A DNA stretch of 64,000 nt from Pseudaminobacter soli (ex Li et al. 2025) (GTDB taxonomy: Bacteria; Pseudomonadota; Alphaproteobacteria; Rhizobiales; Rhizobiaceae), in assembly GCF_003012705.1 (NCBI RefSeq), contig NZ_PXYL01000007.1:1-64000 (forward strand), read 5' to 3'. Made by a program: the position numbers and the translations under genes. Under the pieces are notes generated by a model. That model made no database searches and was not told the DNA's origin. It worked only from the letters and a program-made list of their open reading frames with translations. Of the stretch, positions 33,894 to 43,732 are shown piece after piece (positions within the stretch are counted from its first letter, which is position 1; each line of letters starts with the position of its first letter).

Positions 33894-34127
33894 TCAGTCC
33901 GGGGCGCTGGTCTGCAGGGCCAGCGCGTGCAGCACGCCGCCCATATTGCCTTTCAGGGCCTCATAGACCATCTGGTGCTGCTGGACGCGGCTCTTGCCGC
34001 GGAAGCTTTCGGCCACGACCTCGGCTGCATAGTGGTCGCCATCACCGGCAAGGTCGCGGATCGTGACCTTGGCATCGGGAATGCCGTCCTTGATCAGCTT
34101 CTCGATGTCGCGTGCGTCCATTGCCAT
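33894..34127 (-). CDS. bolA: BolA-family protein
   Basis: A 77-residue BolA fold protein: IEKLIKDGIPDAKVTIRDLA, the cluster-ligand His region DGDHYAAEVVAESF, and QQHQMVYEAL with the invariant C-terminal His. BolA partners with CGFS glutaredoxins to hold and deliver Fe-S clusters and influence iron sensing. It lies on the same strand as purL and grxD. In Rhizobiales, BolA proteins of this operon position are tied to iron regulation. Confidence 0.92.
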   Translation of the reverse strand: MAMDARDIEKLIKDGIPDAKVTIRDLAGDGDHYAAEVVAESFRGKSRVQQHQMVYEALKGNMGGVLHALALQTSAPD

Positions 34128-34219
34128 GAAGGAGTCTCCAATCTCACTCCTTCAGATATGGCCGTTGCGCGAAACAAGGTCAATCGTCGGGTGTCGCCAG
34201 AACGAGCCGAGCAGGCCGA

Positions 34220-34951
34220 TCAGATACGGCCTTGCCAGAGCGGCAGCCCAGTCGAGGCAGCGACTTCGGGATCGGCAGTGAAAATCCCGGCGCCGCGCGC
34301 GTGAAGCGTGAGCAGGACCGCGCGATCCATATCGCTATGAAGTCTTTGCAGGCCAAGGTCGTTGTAGACGTGGCCGCTCGACCCGGGGTTGATACCCGAG
34401 ATGATCACGGCCGGTGCGCCGCTGAGGAGCGCATAGAGCACCGCGGTCACGCCATTCGAAAACTTCCGGGCGTTGTCCAACTCGCTGTGGCGCTTGCCTA
34501 TGATGGCTTCGTACAGCGCCATGCGGTGATACTGGTCCACCAGCCGAAGCTCGTCGCAGCGATAGTTGAAGGCAGACAGTCCGTCCCGCAGGCGTTGTTC
34601 TTCGAACGGCCAGCGGATCACATGCAGGATGCCGGTCTCTTCGCCATTGAGAACACGACGAACGGCAACAGCGTTGTCGTTCGTTCCTTCGATCTGGTTG
34701 AACTGCAGGAAGGTCGCGTCAGGCTTTGAGATGCCCCACTTCTTCGCTACCGACTGCGAGCCATTGACGGTGAGAACCGAAAAGCTCTCATCGAAGCCCT
34801 TGGGCAGATTCGAGACCGGGGCTGAGCCGACGACGAGCACCGGCCCAGCGAGTGGCGTCGGATGACGTGGCGGCTTGGGGCGGGAGAGCCGATAAACCAC
34901 GGCCTCCTTTATCTTTCGCCTGATCTCGGAATAGCCCACCCGAAGGCCCAT
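34220..34951 (-). CDS. Uncharacterised protein, possible glycosyltransferase (GT29/DUF115-like)
   Basis: The 243-residue soluble protein starts three bases after the purL stop, so it shares that transcript. It begins with a basic region, then VLVVGSAPVSNLPKGFDESF followed by VLTVNGSQSV, a nucleotide-sugar-binding-like arrangement reminiscent of sialyltransferase-like (GT29) or DUF115 proteins. Later, NGVTAVLYALLSGAPAVIIS and INPGSSGHVYND resemble the second half of that fold. The similarity is read by eye and weak; an enzymatic role is not established. It has no signal peptide or membrane helix. Confidence 0.5.
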   Translation of the reverse strand: MGLRVGYSEIRRKIKEAVVYRLSRPKPPRHPTPLAGPVLVVGSAPVSNLPKGFDESFSVLTVNGSQSVAKKWGISKPDATFLQFNQIEGTNDNAVAVRRVLNGEETGILHVIRWPFEEQRLRDGLSAFNYRCDELRLVDQYHRMALYEAIIGKRHSELDNARKFSNGVTAVLYALLSGAPAVIISGINPGSSGHVYNDLGLQRLHSDMDRAVLLTLHARGAGIFTADPEVAASTGLPLWQGRI

Positions 34952-34954
34952 GGA

Positions 34955-37186
<2,232 letters not shown>

Positions 37187-37344
37187 GGGATCGGGCCTTT
37201 TCCGTCAGTTCAGCTTCGGAAGCTTCCTAAAGCGTGAAATGCCAAGGTCTGCAAGGATTGCGATGACGCATGGCACAAGATAGCGGGTGTCATGGTGCGG
37301 GCAGGGGACCTCTCCGCTCTTTTCGGTCCCTCGCCCATCGAAAA

Positions 37345-37758
37345 TCAGGCCGCGCTGCCGCAGTCGCTGTTGCCAGTGGCCCAGCGGGCGAGATCGGCAT
37401 TGATGCGTGCGCCGAGCGGCTCGGTCGTCAGTGGGCCAAAATGCTCGATCCGGCTCGAATTGCCGCGCGCCTGCACGACCAGCAGCGGCAGGCCGCCATA
37501 GTTCTTGGCCGGAACCAGCAGGAAGCGCGGCGTGCCGCCGAAGGCGTTCAACTCATTGGCCATGCGATAGGACTTGAAGGCAGGGTCCTTGCTGGCGAAC
37601 CAGCATCTGTGCGCTGCGATGGCCACCTGCTCCATGGATTTCAGCGATGCGCTCTTGCCCGAGCCGGCATTCGAGCTCGAAGGCTTGGAGCCGGACTGGC
37701 AAGCGCCGAGCGCAAGCAGCGCCGAAAACACTGCGGAAACCATGCAAAGCTTCTTCAT
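37345..37758 (-). CDS. Lipoprotein of unknown function between purQ and purL
   Basis: The 137-residue protein begins MKKLCMVSAVFSALLALGAC, a lipoprotein signal with lipobox L-A-L-G-A-C (Cys20). The mature part has a Ser/Gly-rich linker (about residues 21-41) followed by a globular domain with a single CWF motif and a C-terminal Cys (GNSDCG), perhaps a disulphide. I do not recognise the domain. It sits on the same strand within the pur cluster and is likely co-transcribed. Confidence 0.8.
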   Translation of the reverse strand: MKKLCMVSAVFSALLALGACQSGSKPSSSNAGSGKSASLKSMEQVAIAAHRCWFASKDPAFKSYRMANELNAFGGTPRFLLVPAKNYGGLPLLVVQARGNSSRIEHFGPLTTEPLGARINADLARWATGNSDCGSAA

Positions 37759-37835
37759 GCCGCGACATTCGCCTTTTCGAATCGTGGGTTGCGGTCGGTG
37801 GGATGTTCGCTGAACCGTTCAGGCGCCAGGTCGTC

Positions 37836-38504
37836 TCACGCGGCCACGCCGAGCGCGCTTTCGAATAGCCCGCGCCCGTCGGTGCCGCCATGGGCCGGTT
37901 CGATCAGGTTTTCGGGGTGCGGCATCAGGCCGAGCACATTGCCCTTGTCGTTGACGATGCCGGCAATGTCGTTGATCGCGCCGTTGGGGTTGGTGCCTTC
38001 GGCATAGCGGAACACCACCTGGCCCTGGCCCTCGATGCGCGCCAGCGTCTCGGCATCGGCGAAGTAGTTGCCGTCATGATGGGCGACCGGGCAGCGGATG
38101 ATCTGGCCCGGCTTGTAGCGATGGGTGAAGGCGGTGTTGGCGTTGGCCACCTGAAGCTTCACCTCGCGGCAGACGAACTTCAGCGATGTGTTGCGCATCA
38201 GTGCGCCCGGCAGCAGGCCAGATTCGACCAGGATCTGGAAGCCGTTGCAGACGCCGATGACCTGAACGCCCTTGGCGGCCTTTTCGGCCACGGCGCGCAT
38301 GACCGGCATGCGGGCTGCGATAGCGCCGCAGCGCAGGTAGTCGCCATAGGAGAAGCCACCGGGGATGACGATCAGGTCGACGTCAGGGATGTCGGTGTCC
38401 GTCTCCCAGATGGTGACGGGGGCGGTGCCCGAAATCTTGGTCAGCGCCGCGATCATGTCGCGGTCGCGATTGAGGCCGGGGAGGACGACGACGGCAGATT
38501 TCAT
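37836..38504 (-). CDS. purQ: Phosphoribosylformylglycinamidine synthase subunit I
   Basis: The class I glutaminase subunit of the FGAM synthase complex. The nucleophile Cys86 is in [18 protein letters not shown], the oxyanion strand is [17 protein letters not shown], and the His/Glu dyad lies in [14 protein letters not shown]. Length 222 is normal. Its ATG overlaps the stop of the coiled-coil gene by four bases (ATGA), so translation of the two is coupled. Confidence 0.96.
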   Translation of the reverse strand: MKSAVVVLPGLNRDRDMIAALTKISGTAPVTIWETDTDIPDVDLIVIPGGFSYGDYLRCGAIAARMPVMRAVAEKAAKGVQVIGVCNGFQILVESGLLPGALMRNTSLKFVCREVKLQVANANTAFTHRYKPGQIIRCPVAHHDGNYFADAETLARIEGQGQVVFRYAEGTNPNGAINDIAGIVNDKGNVLGLMPHPENLIEPAHGGTDGRGLFESALGVAA

Positions 38505-38755
38505 TTCGGTTCGTAAGGCCTTTGCGTTTCGGCGAGTTCGCGCAGTTCGAGACGGTGTTCTATGCGATCGAAGCTTTCGTCATGCCTGTCGAGCTTCGTA
38601 TAGATATTGTGAACGTCGCTCTGCATTGAAAGCATGTGGCCGCGAATGGCTATCAGCTCTTGCTTGACCTCGCGGACACTGTGCTCAAGTCCGTCGAGGC
38701 GGGACTGAATTTTCTTAAGCACTTCGTAGATCAGATCGCTTGAGATTTCAGCCAC
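38501..38755 (-). CDS. Small coiled-coil protein between purS and purQ
   Basis: About 84 residues from a GTG at 38755, which has a GGAGG ribosome site five bases upstream; a TTG six codons earlier is less likely. The protein is almost entirely amphipathic helix with heptads: [40 protein letters not shown] and [20 protein letters not shown]. It therefore probably forms a coiled-coil oligomer. It overlaps purQ by four bases. The function is unknown; insertion at this point suggests a part associated with, or merely expressed with, the purine complex. Confidence 0.75.
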   Translation of the reverse strand: MAEISSDLIYEVLKKIQSRLDGLEHSVREVKQELIAIRGHMLSMQSDVHNIYTKLDRHDESFDRIEHRLELRELAETQRPYEPK

Positions 38756-38775
38756 TACACCCTCCGGTTTCAACC

Positions 38776-39024
38776 TCAGGTTATGGACACACTATAGTTC
38801 TCGATGACCGTGTTCGCCAGAAGCTTGTCGCACATGGCATTGAGGTCGGCTTCGGCCTTGGCGGCGTCGGTGCCTTCGATCTCGATGTCGAACACCTTGC
38901 CCTGGCGAACTTGTCCGACGCCTTCGAAGCCGAGGCTGCCGAGTGCATGTTCGATCGCCTTGCCTTGCGGGTCGAGCACGCCGTTCTTGAGGGTGACGGT
39001 TACGCGGGCCTTGATCACGGGCAT
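38776..39024 (-). CDS. purS: FGAM synthase subunit PurS
   Basis: An 82-residue subunit that joins PurQ and PurL and helps channel ammonia. The pattern KARVTVTLKNGVLDPQGKAI, HALGSLGFEGVGQVRQGKVF is canonical. It lies between purC and the coiled-coil gene on the minus strand with short gaps, as one transcript. Confidence 0.95.
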   Translation of the reverse strand: MPVIKARVTVTLKNGVLDPQGKAIEHALGSLGFEGVGQVRQGKVFDIEIEGTDAAKAEADLNAMCDKLLANTVIENYSVSIT

Positions 39025-39088
39025 TTCACTCCGAGAAGTCGACTAAAAGTTGTTCGGGCGCGTTTTTGGACGCGCCCGAGGATTTGGT

Positions 39089-39856
39089 TCAGTGCTTTAC
39101 GAGGACCGGGCCGGTGGGGCGCGGCGGCTCGTTTTCATTCATGATGCCGAGCCGGCGCGCCACTTCCTGGTAGGCTTCGACGAGCCCGCCCATGTCGCGG
39201 CGGAAGCGGTCCTTGTCGAGCTTGTCCTGGGTGTTGACGTCCCACAGGCGGCAGCTGTCGGGCGAGATCTCGTCGGCGACGACGATGCGCATCATGTCGC
39301 CCTCGAACAGGCGGCCGCATTCGATCTTGAAGTCGACGAGCTGGATGCCGACGCCGAGGAACAGGCCGGAGAGGAAGTCGTTGACGCGGATGGCGAGAGC
39401 CATGATGTCGTCGATTTCCTGCGGGCTTGCCCAGCCGAAGGCGGTGATGTGCTCTTCCGACACCATCGGGTCGTCGAGAGCGTCGGCCTTGTAGTAGAAT
39501 TCGATGATCGAGCGGGGCAGGACGGTGCCTTCCTCGATGCCGAGGCGCTTTGCCAGCGAACCGGCGGCGATGTTGCGCACGACGATCTCGAGCGGGATGA
39601 TCTCGACTTCCTTGATCAGCTGCTCGCGCATGTTGAGGCGGCGGATGAAGTGGGTCGGAATGCCCATCCGGTTGAGATGGGTGAAGATGTGCTCGGAAAT
39701 GCGGTTGTTGAGCACGCCCTTGCCGTCGACGATGTCGTGCTTCTTTTTGTTGAAGGCGGTGGCGTCATCCTTGAAGAACTGGATCAGAGTGCCCGGCTCC
39801 GGTCCTTCATAAAGGATCTTGGCCTTGCCTTCGTAGATGCGGCGGCGATTTTTCAT
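39089..39856 (-). CDS. purC: SAICAR synthetase
   Basis: Joins CAIR and aspartate with ATP in purine synthesis. The start at 39856 ([20 protein letters not shown]) gives 255 residues; a start further upstream at 39934 is unconserved. Motifs [37 protein letters not shown] and [13 protein letters not shown] are all present. Followed by purS 64 bp downstream. Confidence 0.97.
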   Translation of the reverse strand: MKNRRRIYEGKAKILYEGPEPGTLIQFFKDDATAFNKKKHDIVDGKGVLNNRISEHIFTHLNRMGIPTHFIRRLNMREQLIKEVEIIPLEIVVRNIAAGSLAKRLGIEEGTVLPRSIIEFYYKADALDDPMVSEEHITAFGWASPQEIDDIMALAIRVNDFLSGLFLGVGIQLVDFKIECGRLFEGDMMRIVVADEISPDSCRLWDVNTQDKLDKDRFRRDMGGLVEAYQEVARRLGIMNENEPPRPTGPVLVKH

Positions 39857-40128
39857 CTCATTGTTCTCTGAATTCAAGGGCCGACGGCACGGAGCCGCTC
39901 CCTGCATCTCGCGCGCGAAGATCGCGGCGCTCATGGGGTTTCAAGCGGTCTCTATCCCAAACGCGCCGTTTCCTCAATGAGCAAATCTGTGCGATCAACT
40001 GGTTTTGCAAGCAAAATGCCGCAGTGCAGCATGGTTCGGCCCATATTGACCGGCAAACGGCTTTCGGTTTGTGTTGCCCAGACCCATATAGTCAGTCTCG
40101 AATCGGTATTGATCCGGAGGAATTGCGC

Positions 40129-40449
40129 ATGACTAGCATGAAGGACCGCGAAGAGGTCTTCGAGAAGAAGTTCGTCATGGACGAGGAATTGCGGTTCAAG
40201 GCGACGGCCCGGCGCAACAAGATGCTCGGCCTGTGGGCCGCCGAAAAGCTCGGCAAGACGGGCGCCGACGCCGAGGCATACGCGACGGAAGTGGTCGTGG
40301 CGGATGTCGAAGAGGCTGGCGACCACGACGTGTTCCGCAAGATCCGCCGCGATTTCGATGCGGCCGGCGTTGCGCAGTCGGATCACCAGATCCGCCGCAC
40401 GATGGACGAAATGCTCGCCGTCGCAGCCGAGCAGATCAAGAACAGCTGA
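40129..40449 (+). CDS. DUF1476 protein, F1F0-ATPase inhibitor zeta subunit homologue
   Basis: The 106-residue helical protein matches the alphaproteobacterial zeta family: MTSMKDREEVFEKKFVMDEE, ARRNKMLGLWAAEKLG and DAAGVAQSDHQIRRTMDEM. In Paracoccus the zeta N-terminus inserts into F1 and blocks ATP hydrolysis; that role is assumed here by homology. A GGAGG ribosome site precedes the ATG by eight bases. It is divergent from purC and ends at a strong terminator. Confidence 0.9.
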   Translation: MTSMKDREEVFEKKFVMDEELRFKATARRNKMLGLWAAEKLGKTGADAEAYATEVVVADVEEAGDHDVFRKIRRDFDAAGVAQSDHQIRRTMDEMLAVAAEQIKNS

Positions 40450-40472
40450 GCCACTTGCGCTCTGGACCAAGG

Positions 40473-40498
40473 AACCGCCCGCTTGCCGGGCGGTTTTT
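40473..40498 (+). terminator. Terminator after the zeta-subunit gene
   Basis: AACCGCCCG-CTTGC-CGGGCGGTT followed by TTT, a 9-bp stem with T tail, 24 bp after the stop. Confidence 0.9.
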
Positions 40499-40556
40499 CT
40501 TTGCCTTGCGATCGGTTTCCGGTTCACATGTCAGAAGATTCCGAGGAGTTTTGCCC

Positions 40557-41366
40557 ATGACGATCGCATCCCGCCTGAACGCCGGTGAAACGCTGCTCAC
40601 GGCCTGGTCCGGTATACCGGACGCGCTGACGGTCGAGATCGTCGCCGCGCAGGGCTTTGATGCGGTCACGCTCGACATGCAGCATGGCGGGCATCACGAG
40701 GACAGCATCTTGCGCAGCATCGTGCCGGTGCTGCGGGCGGCCAAGCACCCGGTGGTGCGCATTCCGGTCGGCCGCTTCGACATGGCCAGCCGCGCCCTCG
40801 ACTTCGGCGCCGAGGCGGTGATCGCCCCGATGGTCAATTCAGTGGAGGATGCGCGCCGTTTTGCAGCCTTGATGAAATATCCGCCGGTCGGCGAACGCTC
40901 CTGGGGGCCGACCTTCGCGGCGCCGCGGTTCGGCAGCAAGGACCCGACAGCCTGGCTGCGCGAGAGCAATGCGGCGACGGTTTCCTTCGCCATGATCGAA
41001 ACGCGGGCTGCGCTGAACGTGCTCGACGGCATCCTGGCGACGCCCGGCGTCGACGGCATCTTCGTCGGCCCGGCGGATTTCTCCATCGCCTGGACCGAGG
41101 GTGAGACCGTGGATGCGACGCTGGAAGACATGATGGAAACGCTGGCGCGCATTGCGGCCCGGGCGAAGGTGGCGGGCAAGCATGCGGGCATCTTCGTGGT
41201 CGATGCCGGCATGTGCGGCCGTTTCGTCGAGATGGGCTACCGCTTCCTGGCGCTGGGCACCGAGCACCGCTACATCTCGCTTGGCGCCGAAAGCCTGCTC
41301 AAGACCGCTCGTGGCGCGCTCGGCGCGCCGCAGGCGAGCAAGGCTTCCGGGAAGACGGGTTACTGA
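40557..41366 (+). CDS. HpcH/HpaI-family aldolase
   Basis: A 269-residue class II aldolase/citrate lyase barrel acting on pyruvate-type substrates. Motifs are LDMQHGGHH, RIPVGRFDMASRALDFGAEA, MIETRAALN (metal-binding Glu) and VGPADFSIAW (metal-binding Asp). The aldehyde partner cannot be told. The ATG at 40557 follows a GAGGAG site. The gene has no functional neighbours and converges on the RBBP9-like hydrolase. Confidence 0.9.
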   Translation: MTIASRLNAGETLLTAWSGIPDALTVEIVAAQGFDAVTLDMQHGGHHEDSILRSIVPVLRAAKHPVVRIPVGRFDMASRALDFGAEAVIAPMVNSVEDARRFAALMKYPPVGERSWGPTFAAPRFGSKDPTAWLRESNAATVSFAMIETRAALNVLDGILATPGVDGIFVGPADFSIAWTEGETVDATLEDMMETLARIAARAKVAGKHAGIFVVDAGMCGRFVEMGYRFLALGTEHRYISLGAESLLKTARGALGAPQASKASGKTGY

Positions 41367-41372
41367 CCCGCC

Positions 41373-41927
41373 TCAGCCGGGCAGCCGCGTCAGGAAATTG
41401 GCGAAAGCCATCGAGCCTTCCGGCCAGGGGCCGAAGCCTGCATCGCTGTTGATATGACCGGCGTCTCCGGCATGGATCAGCTGCGAGCCCCAGGCGGCGG
41501 CGATGTCGGCCGCGATCTCCTGCGAGCAGAACGGATCGTTGCTGCTCGAAACCACCACCGACGGAAACGGCAGCGGATCGCGTGGGTAGGGGCCGAAGGT
41601 CATCAGGTGCTTCGGCCGGATCTCGGGATTGGCGACGTCCGGCGGCGCGACCAGGAAGGCGCCGGCGACCGGCTTCGTGAACAGCGGTACGGCATGGACG
41701 ACCGTCGGCACGCCGAGCGAATGCGCAACGATCACGACCGGCTTTTCAGCCTCGTTCACCGCGTTGGCGACAGCTTCCACCCAGTCCTCGCGGACAGGCT
41801 TGGACCATTCTGCCTGCTGCACACGACGCGCCGTCGAGAGTTTTGACTCCCAGCGGCTCTGCCAGTGGTCCGGCCCGGAGTTGGTGTAGCCGGGAACGAT
41901 GAGGATATCTGCGTCTTTGACCTTCAT
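41373..41927 (-). CDS. RBBP9/YdeN-family alpha/beta hydrolase
   Basis: A 184-residue small serine hydrolase: ILIVPGYTNSGPDHWQSRWE (N-terminal signature of the family), nucleophile Ser in VIVAHSLGVPTV, Asp in SSSNDPFCS and His in GDAGHINSDAGFG. Family members hydrolyse unknown small esters or amides. The ATG at 41927 matches the family start. It converges with the aldolase gene, six bases apart. Confidence 0.87.
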   Translation of the reverse strand: MKVKDADILIVPGYTNSGPDHWQSRWESKLSTARRVQQAEWSKPVREDWVEAVANAVNEAEKPVVIVAHSLGVPTVVHAVPLFTKPVAGAFLVAPPDVANPEIRPKHLMTFGPYPRDPLPFPSVVVSSSNDPFCSQEIAADIAAAWGSQLIHAGDAGHINSDAGFGPWPEGSMAFANFLTRLPG

Positions 41928-42035
41928 GACCGCGCATGTAGCGACGACGCATTTCCGGTGCAACCTCCAAGATGCTCGAACGAACGTCGACCCCTTGCTC
42001 GGACCACGGCAAGCGCGCGCAACAACTCCCTCTCG

Positions 42036-42509
42036 TCACAATTCCATATGCACGATTTCGATCGGGTCTCCGCCTACACCATGGGAGAAGAAGCCTCGCT
42101 TGAGCGTGCGGAAGCCATGCCGCTGGTAAAAGCCCTCGGCATTGATCGTAGACTCGACCTTGATCGGTCCTTCGTGCCCCAAGCGGGCATGGTCGATCCC
42201 GATTTCGAGCAATCGCTTGCCGAGGCCAGAACCGGCCGCCTCCTCCAAGAGGAACAGCCGGGTGACCTCTCCGGGCTCTGAGTCGACAAAACCGACGATC
42301 CTGCCGGCTTGTTCGGCGACGACCATTCGACCCTTGGCGATGAGGTCCTCATAGTATTCCGCAGTGCGATTGCCCATCCACCCGTCGATTTGCTCGGGGG
42401 AATAGTGGTTCTTCGCGAGCGCACGCACGGAAAATCGCGTGACTTCGAACACGGCGAGGCCATCGGCTCGATGAGCTGGGCGCAGGGAGAAGGATTGCTC
42501 GGTGTTCAT
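42036..42509 (-). CDS. GNAT-family N-acetyltransferase
   Basis: About 157 residues with the GNAT fold: the acetyl-CoA loop is in LEEAAGSGLGKRLLEIGIDH, preceded by strand VTRLFLL, and the C-terminal NAEGFYQRHGFRTL is the usual ending motif. The start is chosen at 42509; ATGs at 42518 and 42545 are also in frame. The substrate is unknown. A sensible partner or regulator is not present next to it. Confidence 0.85.
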   Translation of the reverse strand: MNTEQSFSLRPAHRADGLAVFEVTRFSVRALAKNHYSPEQIDGWMGNRTAEYYEDLIAKGRMVVAEQAGRIVGFVDSEPGEVTRLFLLEEAAGSGLGKRLLEIGIDHARLGHEGPIKVESTINAEGFYQRHGFRTLKRGFFSHGVGGDPIEIVHMEL

Positions 42510-42724
42510 GAAATCCATTCGGATAAGGTTTTTTTTGCTCCCCATCAGTTAGCAGATGGGCAGCGGATGCGTCTCCGCTTATCGCACATTGGTACAATCG
42601 GTAATTGAGCAGCACCGCTGCTAACTGTCGATCTGGTGAACGCGGTGTTCGCTAATTGCCGGCTTGTGTGAACGATCATCCTCGCAGATTTATGAGATGA
42701 CGAAACAGCCGTGTTGGCCGGAGA

Positions 42725-43630
42725 GTGGCTTTGGAACTGACACGACGCAAATTGGTCGGCAGCACCGCATTGCTCGCCCTTGGGGCGACGGTGGGTGCCG
42801 GCCGCACGGAGCCGAAGATGAGCGAACTGCCATTTGCCGCCACCACGCCGATCAGCGTTTCCCGCGTCGGCCTCAAGGCGAAGGACGCCGACAAGCTTGC
42901 CGCCTACTACCGTGCAGTGGTCGGCCTAAATGAACTGTCGCGGGACGGCTCGGTCATCACGCTCGGTGCAGGGAACCGGCCGTTGCTCGACATCGAGGCC
43001 GACCGAGCGGCAAAGCCCGACGACCCCCGCAGCGCCGGGCTGTTTCATACCGCCTTCCTGCTGCCTGAGCGCGCCGATCTCGGCCGCTGGATCAGGCACG
43101 CCATAGACCAGCGCATCCCGGTCGACGGCGCATCCGACCATCTGGTCAGCGAGGCGCTGTACCTCACCGACCCCGAAGGCAATGGCATTGAGATCTACGC
43201 CGACCGCCCACACGAAAGCTGGAATTGGCACGGCTCGCATGTCGAAATGGCGACCATTGGCCTGAATGTGCCGGACGTTCTCGCCACGGTGCCGGCCGAC
43301 AACGCCGAATGGAAGGGCGCGCCGGAAAACAGCGTGATCGGCCATGTGCATCTGCGCGTCGGCGATCCGAAGGAAGCCGAGGCCTGGTGGCACAAGGAAT
43401 TCGGCTTCGACACCGTGGCCGTATATGGCGGCCAGGCAGTATTCCTGTCGTCCGGCGGCTATCACCACCACATCGGCGCCAATTCGTGGCAGAGCCCGCA
43501 TGCCGGCAAGCGCGACGCTGGCCGCACCGGCTTGAGCTGGGTCGAGATGCGCTCGGCAAACGCCAAGACGAACGAGACCCGGGAAGACCCCTGGGGCACC
43601 GTGATCAGGACGGTGCCCGACAAGGCCTGA
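42725..43630 (+). CDS. VOC-family (glyoxalase/dioxygenase-like) protein with a twin-arginine-like leader
   Basis: From a GTG start the protein begins with TRRKLVGSTALLALGATVGA, which resembles a Tat leader (RRKLVG). Two VOC modules follow (about residues 43-145 and 165-280), with metal-site-like residues such as His in GLFHTAFLL, Glu in NGIEIYAD and GHVHLRVGD/YHHHIG. The arrangement resembles CatE-type ring-cleaving dioxygenases. An in-frame ATG at 42818 would drop the leader and give a cytosolic protein, so the location is uncertain. Confidence 0.8.
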   Translation: MALELTRRKLVGSTALLALGATVGAGRTEPKMSELPFAATTPISVSRVGLKAKDADKLAAYYRAVVGLNELSRDGSVITLGAGNRPLLDIEADRAAKPDDPRSAGLFHTAFLLPERADLGRWIRHAIDQRIPVDGASDHLVSEALYLTDPEGNGIEIYADRPHESWNWHGSHVEMATIGLNVPDVLATVPADNAEWKGAPENSVIGHVHLRVGDPKEAEAWWHKEFGFDTVAVYGGQAVFLSSGGYHHHIGANSWQSPHAGKRDAGRTGLSWVEMRSANAKTNETREDPWGTVIRTVPDKA

Positions 43631-43644
43631 CAATAGTTCAAAAG

Positions 43645-43679
43645 AAAAGGGTCTGCGCCACGATGCGCAGGCCCTTTTT
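43645..43679. terminator. Bidirectional terminator between VOC gene and purB
   Basis: AAGGGTCTGCGC-CACGAT-GCGCAGGCCCTT with one T-G wobble, flanked by A and T runs. It serves the convergent VOC gene and purB. Confidence 0.85.
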
Positions 43680-43732
43680 CTTTGGCAGGTCGATGCGGCC
43701 GGAACGTTGCCCGCCGTAACCTTTGGGCGAGA

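Noticed and set aside
42546-42724. Possible small gene between the GNAT and VOC genes
   Set aside because: Only short frames without ribosome sites or motifs; better seen as the divergent promoter region.
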